Of a stretch of DNA of 64,000 nucleotides, positions 43,373 through 54,317 are shown piece after piece. The notes under the pieces were generated by a model. That model was given only the letters and a program-made list of their open reading frames with translations. It searched no databases and was not told the DNA's origin. The stretch is from Kofleriaceae bacterium (GTDB lineage Bacteria; Myxococcota_A; Polyangia; Haliangiales; Haliangiaceae). Both the position numbers and the translations under genes were made by a program. The DNA lies in assembly GCA_018058095.1 (NCBI GenBank), contig JAGPCO010000024.1:1-64000 (forward strand). Reading direction: 5' to 3'. Numbering within the stretch: the first letter of the stretch is position 1; each line of letters starts with the position of its first letter.

Positions 43373-43534
43373 GGGGCCGGGAACGAGCAACTCGGTCGCG
43401 CGCGCGGCCGATCCATCCCCGGGGGCTTCATTGCTCCTCGGTCACGTACCGACGGGTATGCTCCCTCGTCGCGCCTTGCCCGCGGGGCGCCTCGACCGCG
43501 CGCATCGATCGACTTGCCCGTTCCCGGCCCCTGA
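43370..43534. repeat. 165-bp palindromic intergenic element, copy B (candidate structured RNA)
   Basis: Imperfect terminal inverted repeats of about 25 bp (GGGGCCGGGAACG core) bound the element. Inside them a second stem (GCGCGCGGTCGA with TCGGCCGCGCGC) is nested. The core TACCCGTCGGTACGTGACCG lies 76 nt from the end, read on the minus strand, exactly as in copy A at 17.7 kb. It fills the gap between two convergent genes and could terminate both. Confidence 0.7.
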
Positions 43535-43542
43535 CCGCGGCG

Positions 43543-45141
43543 CTACGGACAGGTGGCGGTCGTCAGCTCGACCAGGGCGCCGTCGACCCGGGCCAGGCAC
43601 CCGGCCGCCGTCGCTCGCACCCGCTCGAGCACGTGCACCACCTCGGCCGCGCCGGGCGTCGGCGGCGCCGCGAAGACCAGCTCGACCCGCGCGGTCGCGC
43701 GGGCGCCGGTCAGGCGGGCGCGCTCGGCCGGGCTGGCCCAGCGCCGGACCTGCAGCTGCGCCGCCGCGCGCCAGCGCTCGAGCTCGGTGGCGCTGGTGTC
43801 GATGCCGTCGCGGCGCACCGCGAGGAGCCGGGTCGGGTCCTCGGCCCACAACACGCGGTCGCGCAGCGCCTCGACGGTGGCGGCGAGCAGGGCCGCCTCG
43901 TCGCCGCCGAGCTGCCAGACGGTCGCCAGCCCGGGCTGGCCGAGCCAGGCGCTGGCCCCGGCCGGGCCGGCCGGCCCGAGCTCGAGCGCGACCGTGCCGT
44001 CGGCGGTCTCGACCGCGAGCGTGGCGCCGGCGCGGCGACCGGCGCGCGCCTGCACCGGGTGCGGGCTCGACAGCAACGCCAGGAAGGCGGCGGCGCGGTC
44101 GCGGTCGACGGCGATCGGCGCCTCGGGCGCCGCGGCCGACGCCCCGGGCTCGGCCACGCTGGCGCCGCCGCCGGAGAACACCAGGCGCACGCCGCTGGGC
44201 AGCGTCAGCGCGGTCGGCGCCGCCCGGACCGGCACCGGATCGGCCACCGCCGTCGGCTCGGCCTGGATGCGCGCGACGACGGCGGCGAGCGCGGTCAGCG
44301 CCGCCGCGTCGACACACAGCCAGCCGGCCGGCCCGTCGGCGAGCGCGCCGCCGCCGGCGCAGGCGCCAACCACTCGCAGCTCGCGCGCACCGGCGGCGCC
44401 GAGCACGCGGACGCTGGCGTCGACCGGCGCGCGCTGATCCGCGGCCGCGGCCGCGACCTCGGCCGCGCCGGGCAGCCCGACCACCCGGATCGCGGCCAGC
44501 GCGTCGACCAGCGCGCGCACGGCGTCCGGCCCCAGCACGACGTCACCGCCGGCGAGCACGCCGCGCGCGCGCAGCGGCCGACCAGCGCCGATCAGCTCGG
44601 CCGTGCCGAGGTGGAGCTCGAGGCCGGCCAGCTCGGCCGCGCCGACGGTCAACGGCGCGGTGGCGCGCAGCGCGAGCGCCGGCCGGTCGAGCGCGCGCAC
44701 CACCCAGGCGTCGACCAGCCAGCTGCGGCGACCGTCGCTGATCCACGCCGCCTCGAGGCCGGGCACGACCGGGCCCAGGCGCAGCGGCGGCAGCGCGGCG
44801 CCGCCCACCTCGAGCACGGCCAGCGCGGCCGGCCCGACCTGGTCGCCGCCGACCCGGCGCTGCCAGCGCGCGGCGGTCAGCACGCCGAGCAGATCGTCGA
44901 CGACGGCGGCCTCGGCCGGCCCGGGCGCGGGCGCGACCATGCGCCAGCCGTCGTCGGTGCGCTCGACCACCACCTCGGCCTGGCCGCGGCGCCAGCGCAG
45001 GGTGCGGACCCCGTCGACCGGCTGGGTCAGGACCCGGCGATCCGGACCGGCGCCGCCCGACGTCGGGGCCGGCACCAGCAGCCGGGTGATCGTCACCAGC
45101 GCGAGCACCACGGTCAACGCCGCCAGCGCGCGGTAGCTCAT
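43543..45141 (-). CDS. DUF4340-type protein of a GldG-like exporter
   Basis: The 532-residue product begins with a membrane anchor (MSYRALAALTVVLALVTITRLL). It has a repeated motif like V-R-T-L-R-W-R-R-G-Q-A-E-V-V-V-E-R-T-D-D-G-W-R-M, the hallmark of DUF4340 proteins, and beta-rich copies of it. These proteins accompany ABC exporters with a GldG-type component in many bacteria; their role is not established. The ATG overlaps the stop of the membrane gene (ATGA), so it is the last gene of this operon. Confidence 0.7.
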   Translation of the reverse strand: MSYRALAALTVVLALVTITRLLVPAPTSGGAGPDRRVLTQPVDGVRTLRWRRGQAEVVVERTDDGWRMVAPAPGPAEAAVVDDLLGVLTAARWQRRVGGDQVGPAALAVLEVGGAALPPLRLGPVVPGLEAAWISDGRRSWLVDAWVVRALDRPALALRATAPLTVGAAELAGLELHLGTAELIGAGRPLRARGVLAGGDVVLGPDAVRALVDALAAIRVVGLPGAAEVAAAAADQRAPVDASVRVLGAAGARELRVVGACAGGGALADGPAGWLCVDAAALTALAAVVARIQAEPTAVADPVPVRAAPTALTLPSGVRLVFSGGGASVAEPGASAAAPEAPIAVDRDRAAAFLALLSSPHPVQARAGRRAGATLAVETADGTVALELGPAGPAGASAWLGQPGLATVWQLGGDEAALLAATVEALRDRVLWAEDPTRLLAVRRDGIDTSATELERWRAAAQLQVRRWASPAERARLTGARATARVELVFAAPPTPGAAEVVHVLERVRATAAGCLARVDGALVELTTATCP

Positions 45142-47327
45142 CGCCCGGCCTCGCCCTGCCGACGGCGCCGCCACCCCAGCACCAGCGCCACCAGCAGCGC
45201 CAGCGCCGGCAGCCCGGCGCCCGCGCCGATGGCCAGCCGCTGGCGCAGCGCCGGATCGACCCGCAGCCACACCGGCGCCGGCGCGTCGTCGGCCGCGGCC
45301 ACCCGCTGCCGCCGCGCGGCCCAGCGCACGGCGGCGGTGGCCCAGCGCCGCCCGGCCGCGGCGGCGGTGGTCACCGCCGTCGACAGCGACTCGGCCGAGC
45401 CGAGGACGACGAGGCGGGCCGGCGGGCCACCGGGCCGCACCACCACCTCGCTGGCGGCGGCCAGCGCGACCGGCCCGGGCAGGTCGTCGGGGTCGCGCCC
45501 GACCGCGCCGCGGCTCCAGCCGCGCTCGCCCCACCCGGCCGCGCTGGTCTCGATCAGGACGGTGGCTGGCGCCCGCACGCTCACCACCCGCGGCGCGATC
45601 CAGGTCGTCACGCGCTGGCCGCGCATGCCGGCGTTGATCGGGTGGTCGCGGTAGCCGTCGGCGACCGCGACCAGCGCGGCGTCGGTCGCGTCCGGCTCGA
45701 TCGCCACCGCGTCGGTCAGCTCGAGCCCGGCCGCGGCCATCACCGGTTCGAGGCCGGTGGCCGGCAGCACGCCGCGATCGGGCCGGGCCGCCGCCGCCAC
45801 CACCAGCGCGCCGCCGCCGGCGAGGTAGTCCTGCGTCGCCAGCGCCTCGGCCGGGGTCAACGAGGTGGTCGGCCCCATCACCAGCAGCACCGCGCAGTCG
45901 GGCGCGACGCCGCCAGCCAGGGCGTCGAGCGTGCGGATGACGGCGCCGTCCTCGCGCAGGTGGGCGATCCACGGCGACAGCTCGGCCACCGCCGGGTCGG
46001 CCACGAGCCCGAGCTCGCCGTGCCCGCCGCTGAAGCAGGCCACCAGCGGGCGCGGGTCGCTGACCTGGGCGATGGCCGCGACCAGCTCGGCCTCGACCGC
46101 CAGCCGCTCGAGTCGCGGCGCGCCCGGGTCGGCGTCGATGGCCACCAGCGCGAGCAGGTCGAGCACGACCTGGCGACCTCCCCCACCACGCACGACCACA
46201 CCGCCGCCGCGCCCGAGGTCGGGCCCGAGCAGCCCGGCGCCGGCCGCCAGCGTCGCCACCGCCGGGTCGGTCCCGTCGACGACGTCGCGCCGCAGCGCCG
46301 GGCTGGCCGCGACCAGGCGGTCGACCACCCGCACGATCTCGTCGTGCGCGCTGCCGAGCGCGGCCAGCACCGGGCGGATGACGGTGAGGCGGATCGACCC
46401 GGCCGTCGCCGGCAGCGCCGCCAGCACGCGCTGGCTGGCCGGCCGCAGGGTGTGCTGACCGGCGGCGGTGACGTCGAGCGACCAGCGCTGGGCCTGGGCC
46501 AGCAAGACGACCTGCACGCCGATGGCCAGCACCAGCGCGCCGGCGATGAGCCGGGTCGCGCCGACGTCGCGCCGACGCCGCCCGGCCGCCAGCCCGGCGC
46601 TGGCCGCGAGCAGGCCGGCGCCGACCATCGTCGCCGCCAGCGCCAGCCCGGCCGCGCGCGGCGCGCCGCCGGCGGCCGCGGCCAGCTGCGCGCGCAGCGA
46701 CCAGGTCGAGGCCGCGCCGGCCGACAGCCACGCGCCCGCCAGCTCGGCGCCGAGCAGCGCGACCACGGCGGCGACGAACGCCAGCGCCACCGCCAGGAGC
46801 GGCTGGGTCACCACGCTGGTCACCGCCAGCGCCACCGCCAGCACCGCGGCGCCGACCACCACCACGCCGACGTAGCCGGCGACGATCGGTCCCGGGTCGA
46901 GGGCGCCCGCCCCGGCCAGGCCGGCGACGACGGCCACGTACAGCAGCGTCGGGGCCCAGGCCAGCGCGTAGGTCAGGCTGGCCGCCAGCCAGGCCGCGAT
47001 CACCAGCGCGCCGTCGCCGACGCCGAGCGCGACCAGGCCATCGAGGGTGCCGGTCCGGCGCGGCTCGGCCAGGGCCCGGCTGGCCAGCGCGGCCACGGCG
47101 ATGAGGCCGAGGTTGTGGGTGAGGAGCGAGCCGGCGAAGTAGCCCTCGAGCACCGGGCCGATCGGCGGCAGCTGGTCGGGCCGCGAGCGCGCCGCCAGCA
47201 GCGCGGCGAACGCCGCGCCCTGCACGGCCAGGAACAGGGCGAGGATGATCCAGCTGACCGGCGAGCGCGCGGTCGCCGCCAGCTCGGCCCGGGTCAGCGC
47301 CAGCACGGTCCGGACCGGTCCGATCAC
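45138..47327 (-). CDS. ABC-2 permease fused to GldG-like periplasmic domain
   Basis: Starting at the GTG at 47327 (GTGA overlap with the ATPase gene), the first 270 residues are an ABC-2 permease with six or more helices (SPVSWIILALFLAVQGAAFAALL, LTHNLGLIAVAALASRALAEPRRTGTLDG). A further helix at about 290 precedes a large domain with Gldg/ABC-type sugar-binding-like segments (LTPAEALATQDYLAGGGALVVAA). A C-terminal membrane helix ends the chain. In Bacteroidetes gldF and gldG are separate genes needed for gliding; here they are one. Confidence 0.78.
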   Translation of the reverse strand: MIGPVRTVLALTRAELAATARSPVSWIILALFLAVQGAAFAALLAARSRPDQLPPIGPVLEGYFAGSLLTHNLGLIAVAALASRALAEPRRTGTLDGLVALGVGDGALVIAAWLAASLTYALAWAPTLLYVAVVAGLAGAGALDPGPIVAGYVGVVVVGAAVLAVALAVTSVVTQPLLAVALAFVAAVVALLGAELAGAWLSAGAASTWSLRAQLAAAAGGAPRAAGLALAATMVGAGLLAASAGLAAGRRRRDVGATRLIAGALVLAIGVQVVLLAQAQRWSLDVTAAGQHTLRPASQRVLAALPATAGSIRLTVIRPVLAALGSAHDEIVRVVDRLVAASPALRRDVVDGTDPAVATLAAGAGLLGPDLGRGGGVVVRGGGGRQVVLDLLALVAIDADPGAPRLERLAVEAELVAAIAQVSDPRPLVACFSGGHGELGLVADPAVAELSPWIAHLREDGAVIRTLDALAGGVAPDCAVLLVMGPTTSLTPAEALATQDYLAGGGALVVAAAARPDRGVLPATGLEPVMAAAGLELTDAVAIEPDATDAALVAVADGYRDHPINAGMRGQRVTTWIAPRVVSVRAPATVLIETSAAGWGERGWSRGAVGRDPDDLPGPVALAAASEVVVRPGGPPARLVVLGSAESLSTAVTTAAAAGRRWATAAVRWAARRQRVAAADDAPAPVWLRVDPALRQRLAIGAGAGLPALALLVALVLGWRRRRQGEAGR

Positions 47328-48043
47328 GGCATGGCCTCGGCGACCTGGGCCGCGCGCGCCGCGGCGTCGCCGGCCAGCGCCACGTCCCGCTCGACCCGGC
47401 CCGCGGCCATCACCACCACCCGCGTCGCGACCGCCGCCACCTCGGCCGGGTCGTGGCTGGCCAGCAGCACGACGCGTTCGCGCCCCGCCGGCGCGGCCAG
47501 CTCGGCCAGCTCGGCCCACAGCGCGCGGGTGGTCTCGGGGTCGAGCCCGGCGGTCGGCTCGTCGAGCACGAGCAGGCGCGGCGCCGCCGCCAGCGCCTCG
47601 GCCAGGGCGACGCGCTGGCGCCAGCCGCGCGACAGCGTGGCGATCGTGCGCGGCGCGACCTGGTCGACCCCGAGCCGCGCCCGCGCCGCGGCGACGTGCG
47701 CCACCCGCGCCGCGCGATCGCCGCCGCGCAGGGCGGCCTGGGCCCGCAGGAAGCCGTCGACGGTGGCGTCCCCTGGCAGCGGCGCGCCCTCGGCGACGTA
47801 GCCGACCGACGGGCGAGCTGGCCCCGGGGTGCTGGGCGGGTGGCCATCGACGGTGACCTCGCCGCGGCCCGGCTCGAGCACGCCGACGGCCAGGCGCAAC
47901 AGGGTCGTCTTGCCGGCGCCGTTGCGGCCGACCAGCGCCACCACCTCACCCGGCGTGGCGGTCAGGTCGACGCCCCCCAGCACCGGGCGCCGGCCGAACC
48001 CGCGCTCGACCCCGACCAGCCGCAGGCCCGGTGCCGCCGCCAT
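47324..48043 (-). CDS. ABC transporter ATPase (GldA-like)
   Basis: The 239-residue product has Walker A GRNGAGKTT, signature LSRGWRQRV, Walker B LLVLDEP and the H-loop LLASHD. It resembles ATPases that pair with ABC-2 permeases, including GldA. One base separates its ATG from the stop of the histidine kinase gene, and its stop overlaps the permease start. It energises the export or membrane-linked function of the GldFG-like partner. Confidence 0.9.
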   Translation of the reverse strand: MAAAPGLRLVGVERGFGRRPVLGGVDLTATPGEVVALVGRNGAGKTTLLRLAVGVLEPGRGEVTVDGHPPSTPGPARPSVGYVAEGAPLPGDATVDGFLRAQAALRGGDRAARVAHVAAARARLGVDQVAPRTIATLSRGWRQRVALAEALAAAPRLLVLDEPTAGLDPETTRALWAELAELAAPAGRERVVLLASHDPAEVAAVATRVVVMAAGRVERDVALAGDAAARAAQVAEAMP

Positions 48044-48044
48044 G

Positions 48045-49856
48045 TCAGCCCGGCAGGGTGGTCGCCGGGTCGACGGCCTCGCCAGCGCGGCGACCGTCGA
48101 GCGGCACCCGCAGGTGGAAGCTGGTGCCGGAGCTGCCCGACGACCACGCCACGCTGCCGCCGTGGTCCTCGACGATCTTCTTGACGATGGCCAGCCCCAG
48201 GCCGGTGCCGCCGCGCTTGCCCGACGCGAACAGGGTGAACAGCCGGCCCTGGACCTCGGCCGGGATGCCCGGCCCGTTGTCGACGATCGACAGCACCAGG
48301 TGCTCCCCGTCGCGGCTGGTCCGCACCGTGATGGCGCCGCCGCTGGTCATGGCCTCGGCCGCGTTGCGAGCCAGGTTGTGGATGACGCGCAGGAACTTCT
48401 GCTCGTCGAAGTACGCCACCCCGTCGTAGCCCGGCTCGATGGTGACCTCGACGCCGCGCCCGGCCATGGCCGCGCGCAGCTGGGTGCCGACCTCGTCGAG
48501 GAAGACGTGCAGGTAGACCTTGCGCACGAACAGGTCGGCGTCGCCGCGCGCGAACGCCAGCACCTCACGCGTCATGCCGCTCATCAGGTCGAACTGGCGC
48601 AGGACCAGCTCGACGTAGCGATCGCGCTGGGCGGCGTCGTCGGACGCGGCCATGAGCTGGGCGTAGCCGGAGATGATCGTCATCGGCGTGCGCAGGTCGT
48701 GCAGGATGCCGGCGACCAGGCGGCCGACCGCGGCCAGGCGGTCCTGGTGGGTGCGGGCGTCGCGGCTCTTGGCCAGGCCGATGGCCTTGGCGATCTGCGC
48801 GGCCACCAGCACGAGCAGCTTGACGTCGTCTTGATCGAAGCCGGCGCCGGCCGCCTTGTCGATCAGCTCGACCCCGCCCAGCACCTCGTCGCCGTCGACC
48901 AGCGGGGCGGCCAGGATGTTGCGCGGCCGCACCTCGAGCGAGCGCGCGAAGTCGACCGCGTGGCGCGGATCGTCGGCCGGCTGGTTGACCACCAGCGGGG
49001 CGCGCCGGGCCACGGCCCAGCCGATCACGCCCTCGCCGATCGGCATGCTGTGGCCGAGCAGGCGGGCCGCGGCCGGGCCGACCACCGTGCCGAAGCGGAG
49101 CTGGCCGCCGTCGACCAGGGCGATCGAGCCGGCCGACACCCGCAGCACGGCCACCGCCTGGGTCAGGATGCGGGTCAGCAGCTCGTCGAGGTCGACCGCG
49201 GCCGACAGCTCCTTCTCGACCTCGTACAGCGCGTTGAGCTCGCGCGCCATCTGCTCGAGCTCGCCGCGCGCGCGCACCAGCTCGGCGTTCTGGGCGACGA
49301 CCGAGTGGTACAGCGTCGCGTTCTCGATCGCCATCGCCGCCTGGCTGGCCAGGCCGTCGAGCAGCTCCTCGTCGGCGCCGGTGAACGGCCCGTCCTGCTT
49401 GTTGAGCACCTGCAGCACGCCGACGATCGCGCCCAGGGTGTCGCGCATCGGCACCGCCAGCACCGACCGGGTCCGGTAGCCCGAGCGCAGGTCGACCGCG
49501 GGCTGGAAGCGCTGGTCGTCGTAGGCGTCGATCAGGTTGACCGTCTCGCCGGTCGCCCCGACCCACCCGGCCACGCCCTCGCCGACCTTGAGCCGGATGT
49601 CGACCACCTCGCCGCCCTGGACGACCTTGGACCAAAGCTCGGTCCGGTCGCGCGACATCAGGTACAGCGTGGAGCGGTCGGCGTCCATCAGCTGCGTGAC
49701 CTTCTCCATGATGACCACGAGCAGCTGGTCGAGCGGCAGCGCCGACGACAGGGCCCGGCTGACCTCGCCGACCAGCGCCAGCTTCTTCTGCTCGCGCGCC
49801 AGCCGGGCCGCCAGGTCGGCGACCGAGGCAGGCGTGGTGTCGACGGGCGTGGCCAT
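48045..49856 (-). CDS. Soluble histidine kinase with two GAF domains
   Basis: The 603-residue product has GAF domains at about 41-182 and 222-365. The dimerisation/phosphorylation helix contains H386 in ILHDLRTPMT. The ATPase domain carries HNLARNAAEAM, DNGPGIP and GGTGLGLAIVKK. There is no membrane segment, so it senses a cytosolic signal. It is the first gene ahead of the GldA-like ATPase (1 nt gap), which suggests that signal input and the exporter are co-expressed. No response regulator is adjacent. Confidence 0.88.
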   Translation of the reverse strand: MATPVDTTPASVADLAARLAREQKKLALVGEVSRALSSALPLDQLLVVIMEKVTQLMDADRSTLYLMSRDRTELWSKVVQGGEVVDIRLKVGEGVAGWVGATGETVNLIDAYDDQRFQPAVDLRSGYRTRSVLAVPMRDTLGAIVGVLQVLNKQDGPFTGADEELLDGLASQAAMAIENATLYHSVVAQNAELVRARGELEQMARELNALYEVEKELSAAVDLDELLTRILTQAVAVLRVSAGSIALVDGGQLRFGTVVGPAAARLLGHSMPIGEGVIGWAVARRAPLVVNQPADDPRHAVDFARSLEVRPRNILAAPLVDGDEVLGGVELIDKAAGAGFDQDDVKLLVLVAAQIAKAIGLAKSRDARTHQDRLAAVGRLVAGILHDLRTPMTIISGYAQLMAASDDAAQRDRYVELVLRQFDLMSGMTREVLAFARGDADLFVRKVYLHVFLDEVGTQLRAAMAGRGVEVTIEPGYDGVAYFDEQKFLRVIHNLARNAAEAMTSGGAITVRTSRDGEHLVLSIVDNGPGIPAEVQGRLFTLFASGKRGGTGLGLAIVKKIVEDHGGSVAWSSGSSGTSFHLRVPLDGRRAGEAVDPATTLPG

Positions 49857-49880
49857 GGGGCGCCCGATGGTAGCAGACTC

Positions 49881-50068
49881 ACTCCATCCCGCGCCGGCCG
49901 AGCGGCCGCGGCCCCGGCGTCATCACTCCATGCCGCGCCGGCGCAGCTCGTCCTCGTCGTGACCGTGCCCGAGCTGCGCCCAGCCCCGGCCGAGCGGCCC
50001 CGGCCTCGGCCCCGGCGTCATCACTCCATGCCGCGCCGGCGCAGCTCGTCCTCGTCGTGACCGTCGAA
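49881..50068. repeat. 98-bp tandem repeat carrying the end of the zincin gene
   Basis: A segment of about 55 bp (49912-49966) that includes the last codons of the zincin gene recurs at a period of exactly 98 bp (50010-50064), and a third, partial copy lies at about 49881-49915. The extra copies lie downstream of the stop, so the gene's C-terminus is duplicated in silent DNA. Confidence 0.75.
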
Positions 50069-51268
50069 ATGGCCCAGCTCGTGGGCCAGGGTCTCGCGGA
50101 TCTGCCGCCGCAGCTCGGGCACGCTGGTGACGGCGCGCAGCAGGTTCTTGCGGTACAGCACGATGGCCCGCGCCGGCGCGTCGCCGCCGTCGTCGTCGGC
50201 CCCGGCCGGCAGGCCGCGGAACAGGCCGAGGATGGTCGGCGGGAACGGCGGCTCGACCGAGCGCAGGTCGTCCTCCGCCGGCAGGTCGGCCACCTCGATG
50301 GCGACGTCGGCCAGCGCGGCCTGGCGATCGGGCGGGAGGTCGGCCAGGAAGCCGTCGATCTCGGCCCGGAACAGCGCCGGCGCGGCGTCGAGCTCGGGCG
50401 GGAAGTCGCGCGGCGCCAGCTGCTCGGCCCGCGTCAGGTGGTCGATCGCCTCGGCCGGCTGGCCCAGCCACTCGAGCACCAGGCCGAGGCTGTGGTGCGC
50501 GAAGGCGTCGTCGGCGCTGGCCCCCAGCACCTGGCGGAACTCGCGCTCGGCCTCGGCGAAGCGGAGCAGGTTGAACAGGGCCAGGCCGCGCTCGTAGCGG
50601 GCGTCGACCGAGGCCAGGTCGACCTCGAGCGCCCGCTCGGTCGCGCCCAGCGCCCGATCGGCCCGGCCGAGCTCGTTCTCGGCCTGGGCCACCAGCACCA
50701 GCAGGGCCGCGAGCAGCTGGTCGGGTCGCGGGCTGCGGGCGTCGGCCAGGCGGGCCCCGCGCTGGGCCAGGGCCAGCGCCGTGCGCAGGTCGTCCCGGCT
50801 GCGCTCCGGCTTGACCGCGAGCAGGAAGTCGGCGACCGCGCGCAGGGTGTCGGGGTCAGCCGGGTCGAGCGCCAGCGCCAGCCGGTACGCCCCTTCCGCC
50901 TCGCCCAGGCGGCCGAGGTTGGTCAGGGCCTCGGCCCGCAGGTGATGGGCCTCGACCGACTCCGGCTCGAGGTCGGCCGCGCGGTCGGCGCAGGTGTACG
51001 CCTCGCCCGCGCGCTCGGCGCCGGCGGCGTGGGCGGCGTCGAGCAGCTGGTCGAGCTCGGCGGTGGCGTCGGGGTCGTGCGGCACCGGGCACGGGATCAC
51101 CTCGACCGGAGGCGGCGGCGCGATCGCCGCGTCGAGCCCAGGACCGGGGCTGGCGTCGTCGCCGTGCCCGGCCGGCCGGCGCGTGCGGCCGCAGCCGACG
51201 AGCACCAGCGCCGCCAGCCCGACCAGCGAGGCCTTCCACGTGCGGCGGCGAGGGCGATGCGGCTTCAT
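50021..51268 (-). CDS. TPR lipoprotein with Zincin_1-type metallopeptidase-like C-terminus
   Basis: The 415-residue product has a signal peptide with lipobox VLVGCGR. TPR repeats follow from about 85 to 275 (VEAHHLRAEALTNLGRLGEAEGAYRLALALDPADP). A C-terminal domain like Pfam Zincin_1 then follows: EIAVEDLPAED... in shifted form, ILGLFRGLP, ARAIVLYRKNLL, and TLAHELGHFDGHDED with the HExxH site. In known Zincin_1 proteins the domain is usually alone, about 120 residues. The chain ends only 6 residues after the site (ELRRRGME). It follows polA by 43 nt on the same strand. Confidence 0.75.
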   Translation of the reverse strand: MKPHRPRRRTWKASLVGLAALVLVGCGRTRRPAGHGDDASPGPGLDAAIAPPPPVEVIPCPVPHDPDATAELDQLLDAAHAAGAERAGEAYTCADRAADLEPESVEAHHLRAEALTNLGRLGEAEGAYRLALALDPADPDTLRAVADFLLAVKPERSRDDLRTALALAQRGARLADARSPRPDQLLAALLVLVAQAENELGRADRALGATERALEVDLASVDARYERGLALFNLLRFAEAEREFRQVLGASADDAFAHHSLGLVLEWLGQPAEAIDHLTRAEQLAPRDFPPELDAAPALFRAEIDGFLADLPPDRQAALADVAIEVADLPAEDDLRSVEPPFPPTILGLFRGLPAGADDDGGDAPARAIVLYRKNLLRAVTSVPELRRQIRETLAHELGHFDGHDEDELRRRGME

Positions 51269-51311
51269 CGGTCGAACCCGGCCGGCCGCGAGCGGGCCGA
51301 CCCAGGCGCGG

Positions 51312-54185
<2,874 letters not shown>

Positions 54186-54194
54186 CGCGCCCGC

Positions 54195-54200
54195 AACCTA
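54195..54200 (-). promoter_or_regulatory. -10 box TAGGTT, 9 nt before the polA ATG
   Basis: On the minus strand TAGGTT ends 9 nt before ATG 54185. The leader would be at most a few bases. Confidence 0.35.
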
Positions 54201-54304
54201 CTACCTTCCGGCCTGGCGCTGCGCCCCGACCGGCGCCGGGATTTCGTCGACCGGCCCGCCCCGCGACCGCGGCGCCCACCACGAACCCGGGCGACGCGCT
54301 CTGG

Positions 54305-54310
54305 TATCGT
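54305..54310 (+). promoter_or_regulatory. -10 box TATCGT, 7 nt before ATG 54318
   Basis: TATCGT, then seven bases, then ATG; a leaderless start is expected. Confidence 0.4.
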
Positions 54311-54317
54311 CCCGGCC

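Noticed and set aside
49923-50471. Separate small ORF ending with the same DELRRRGME tail
   Set aside because: It is the shifted frame through the TPR gene and the tandem 98-bp copy, not a gene.
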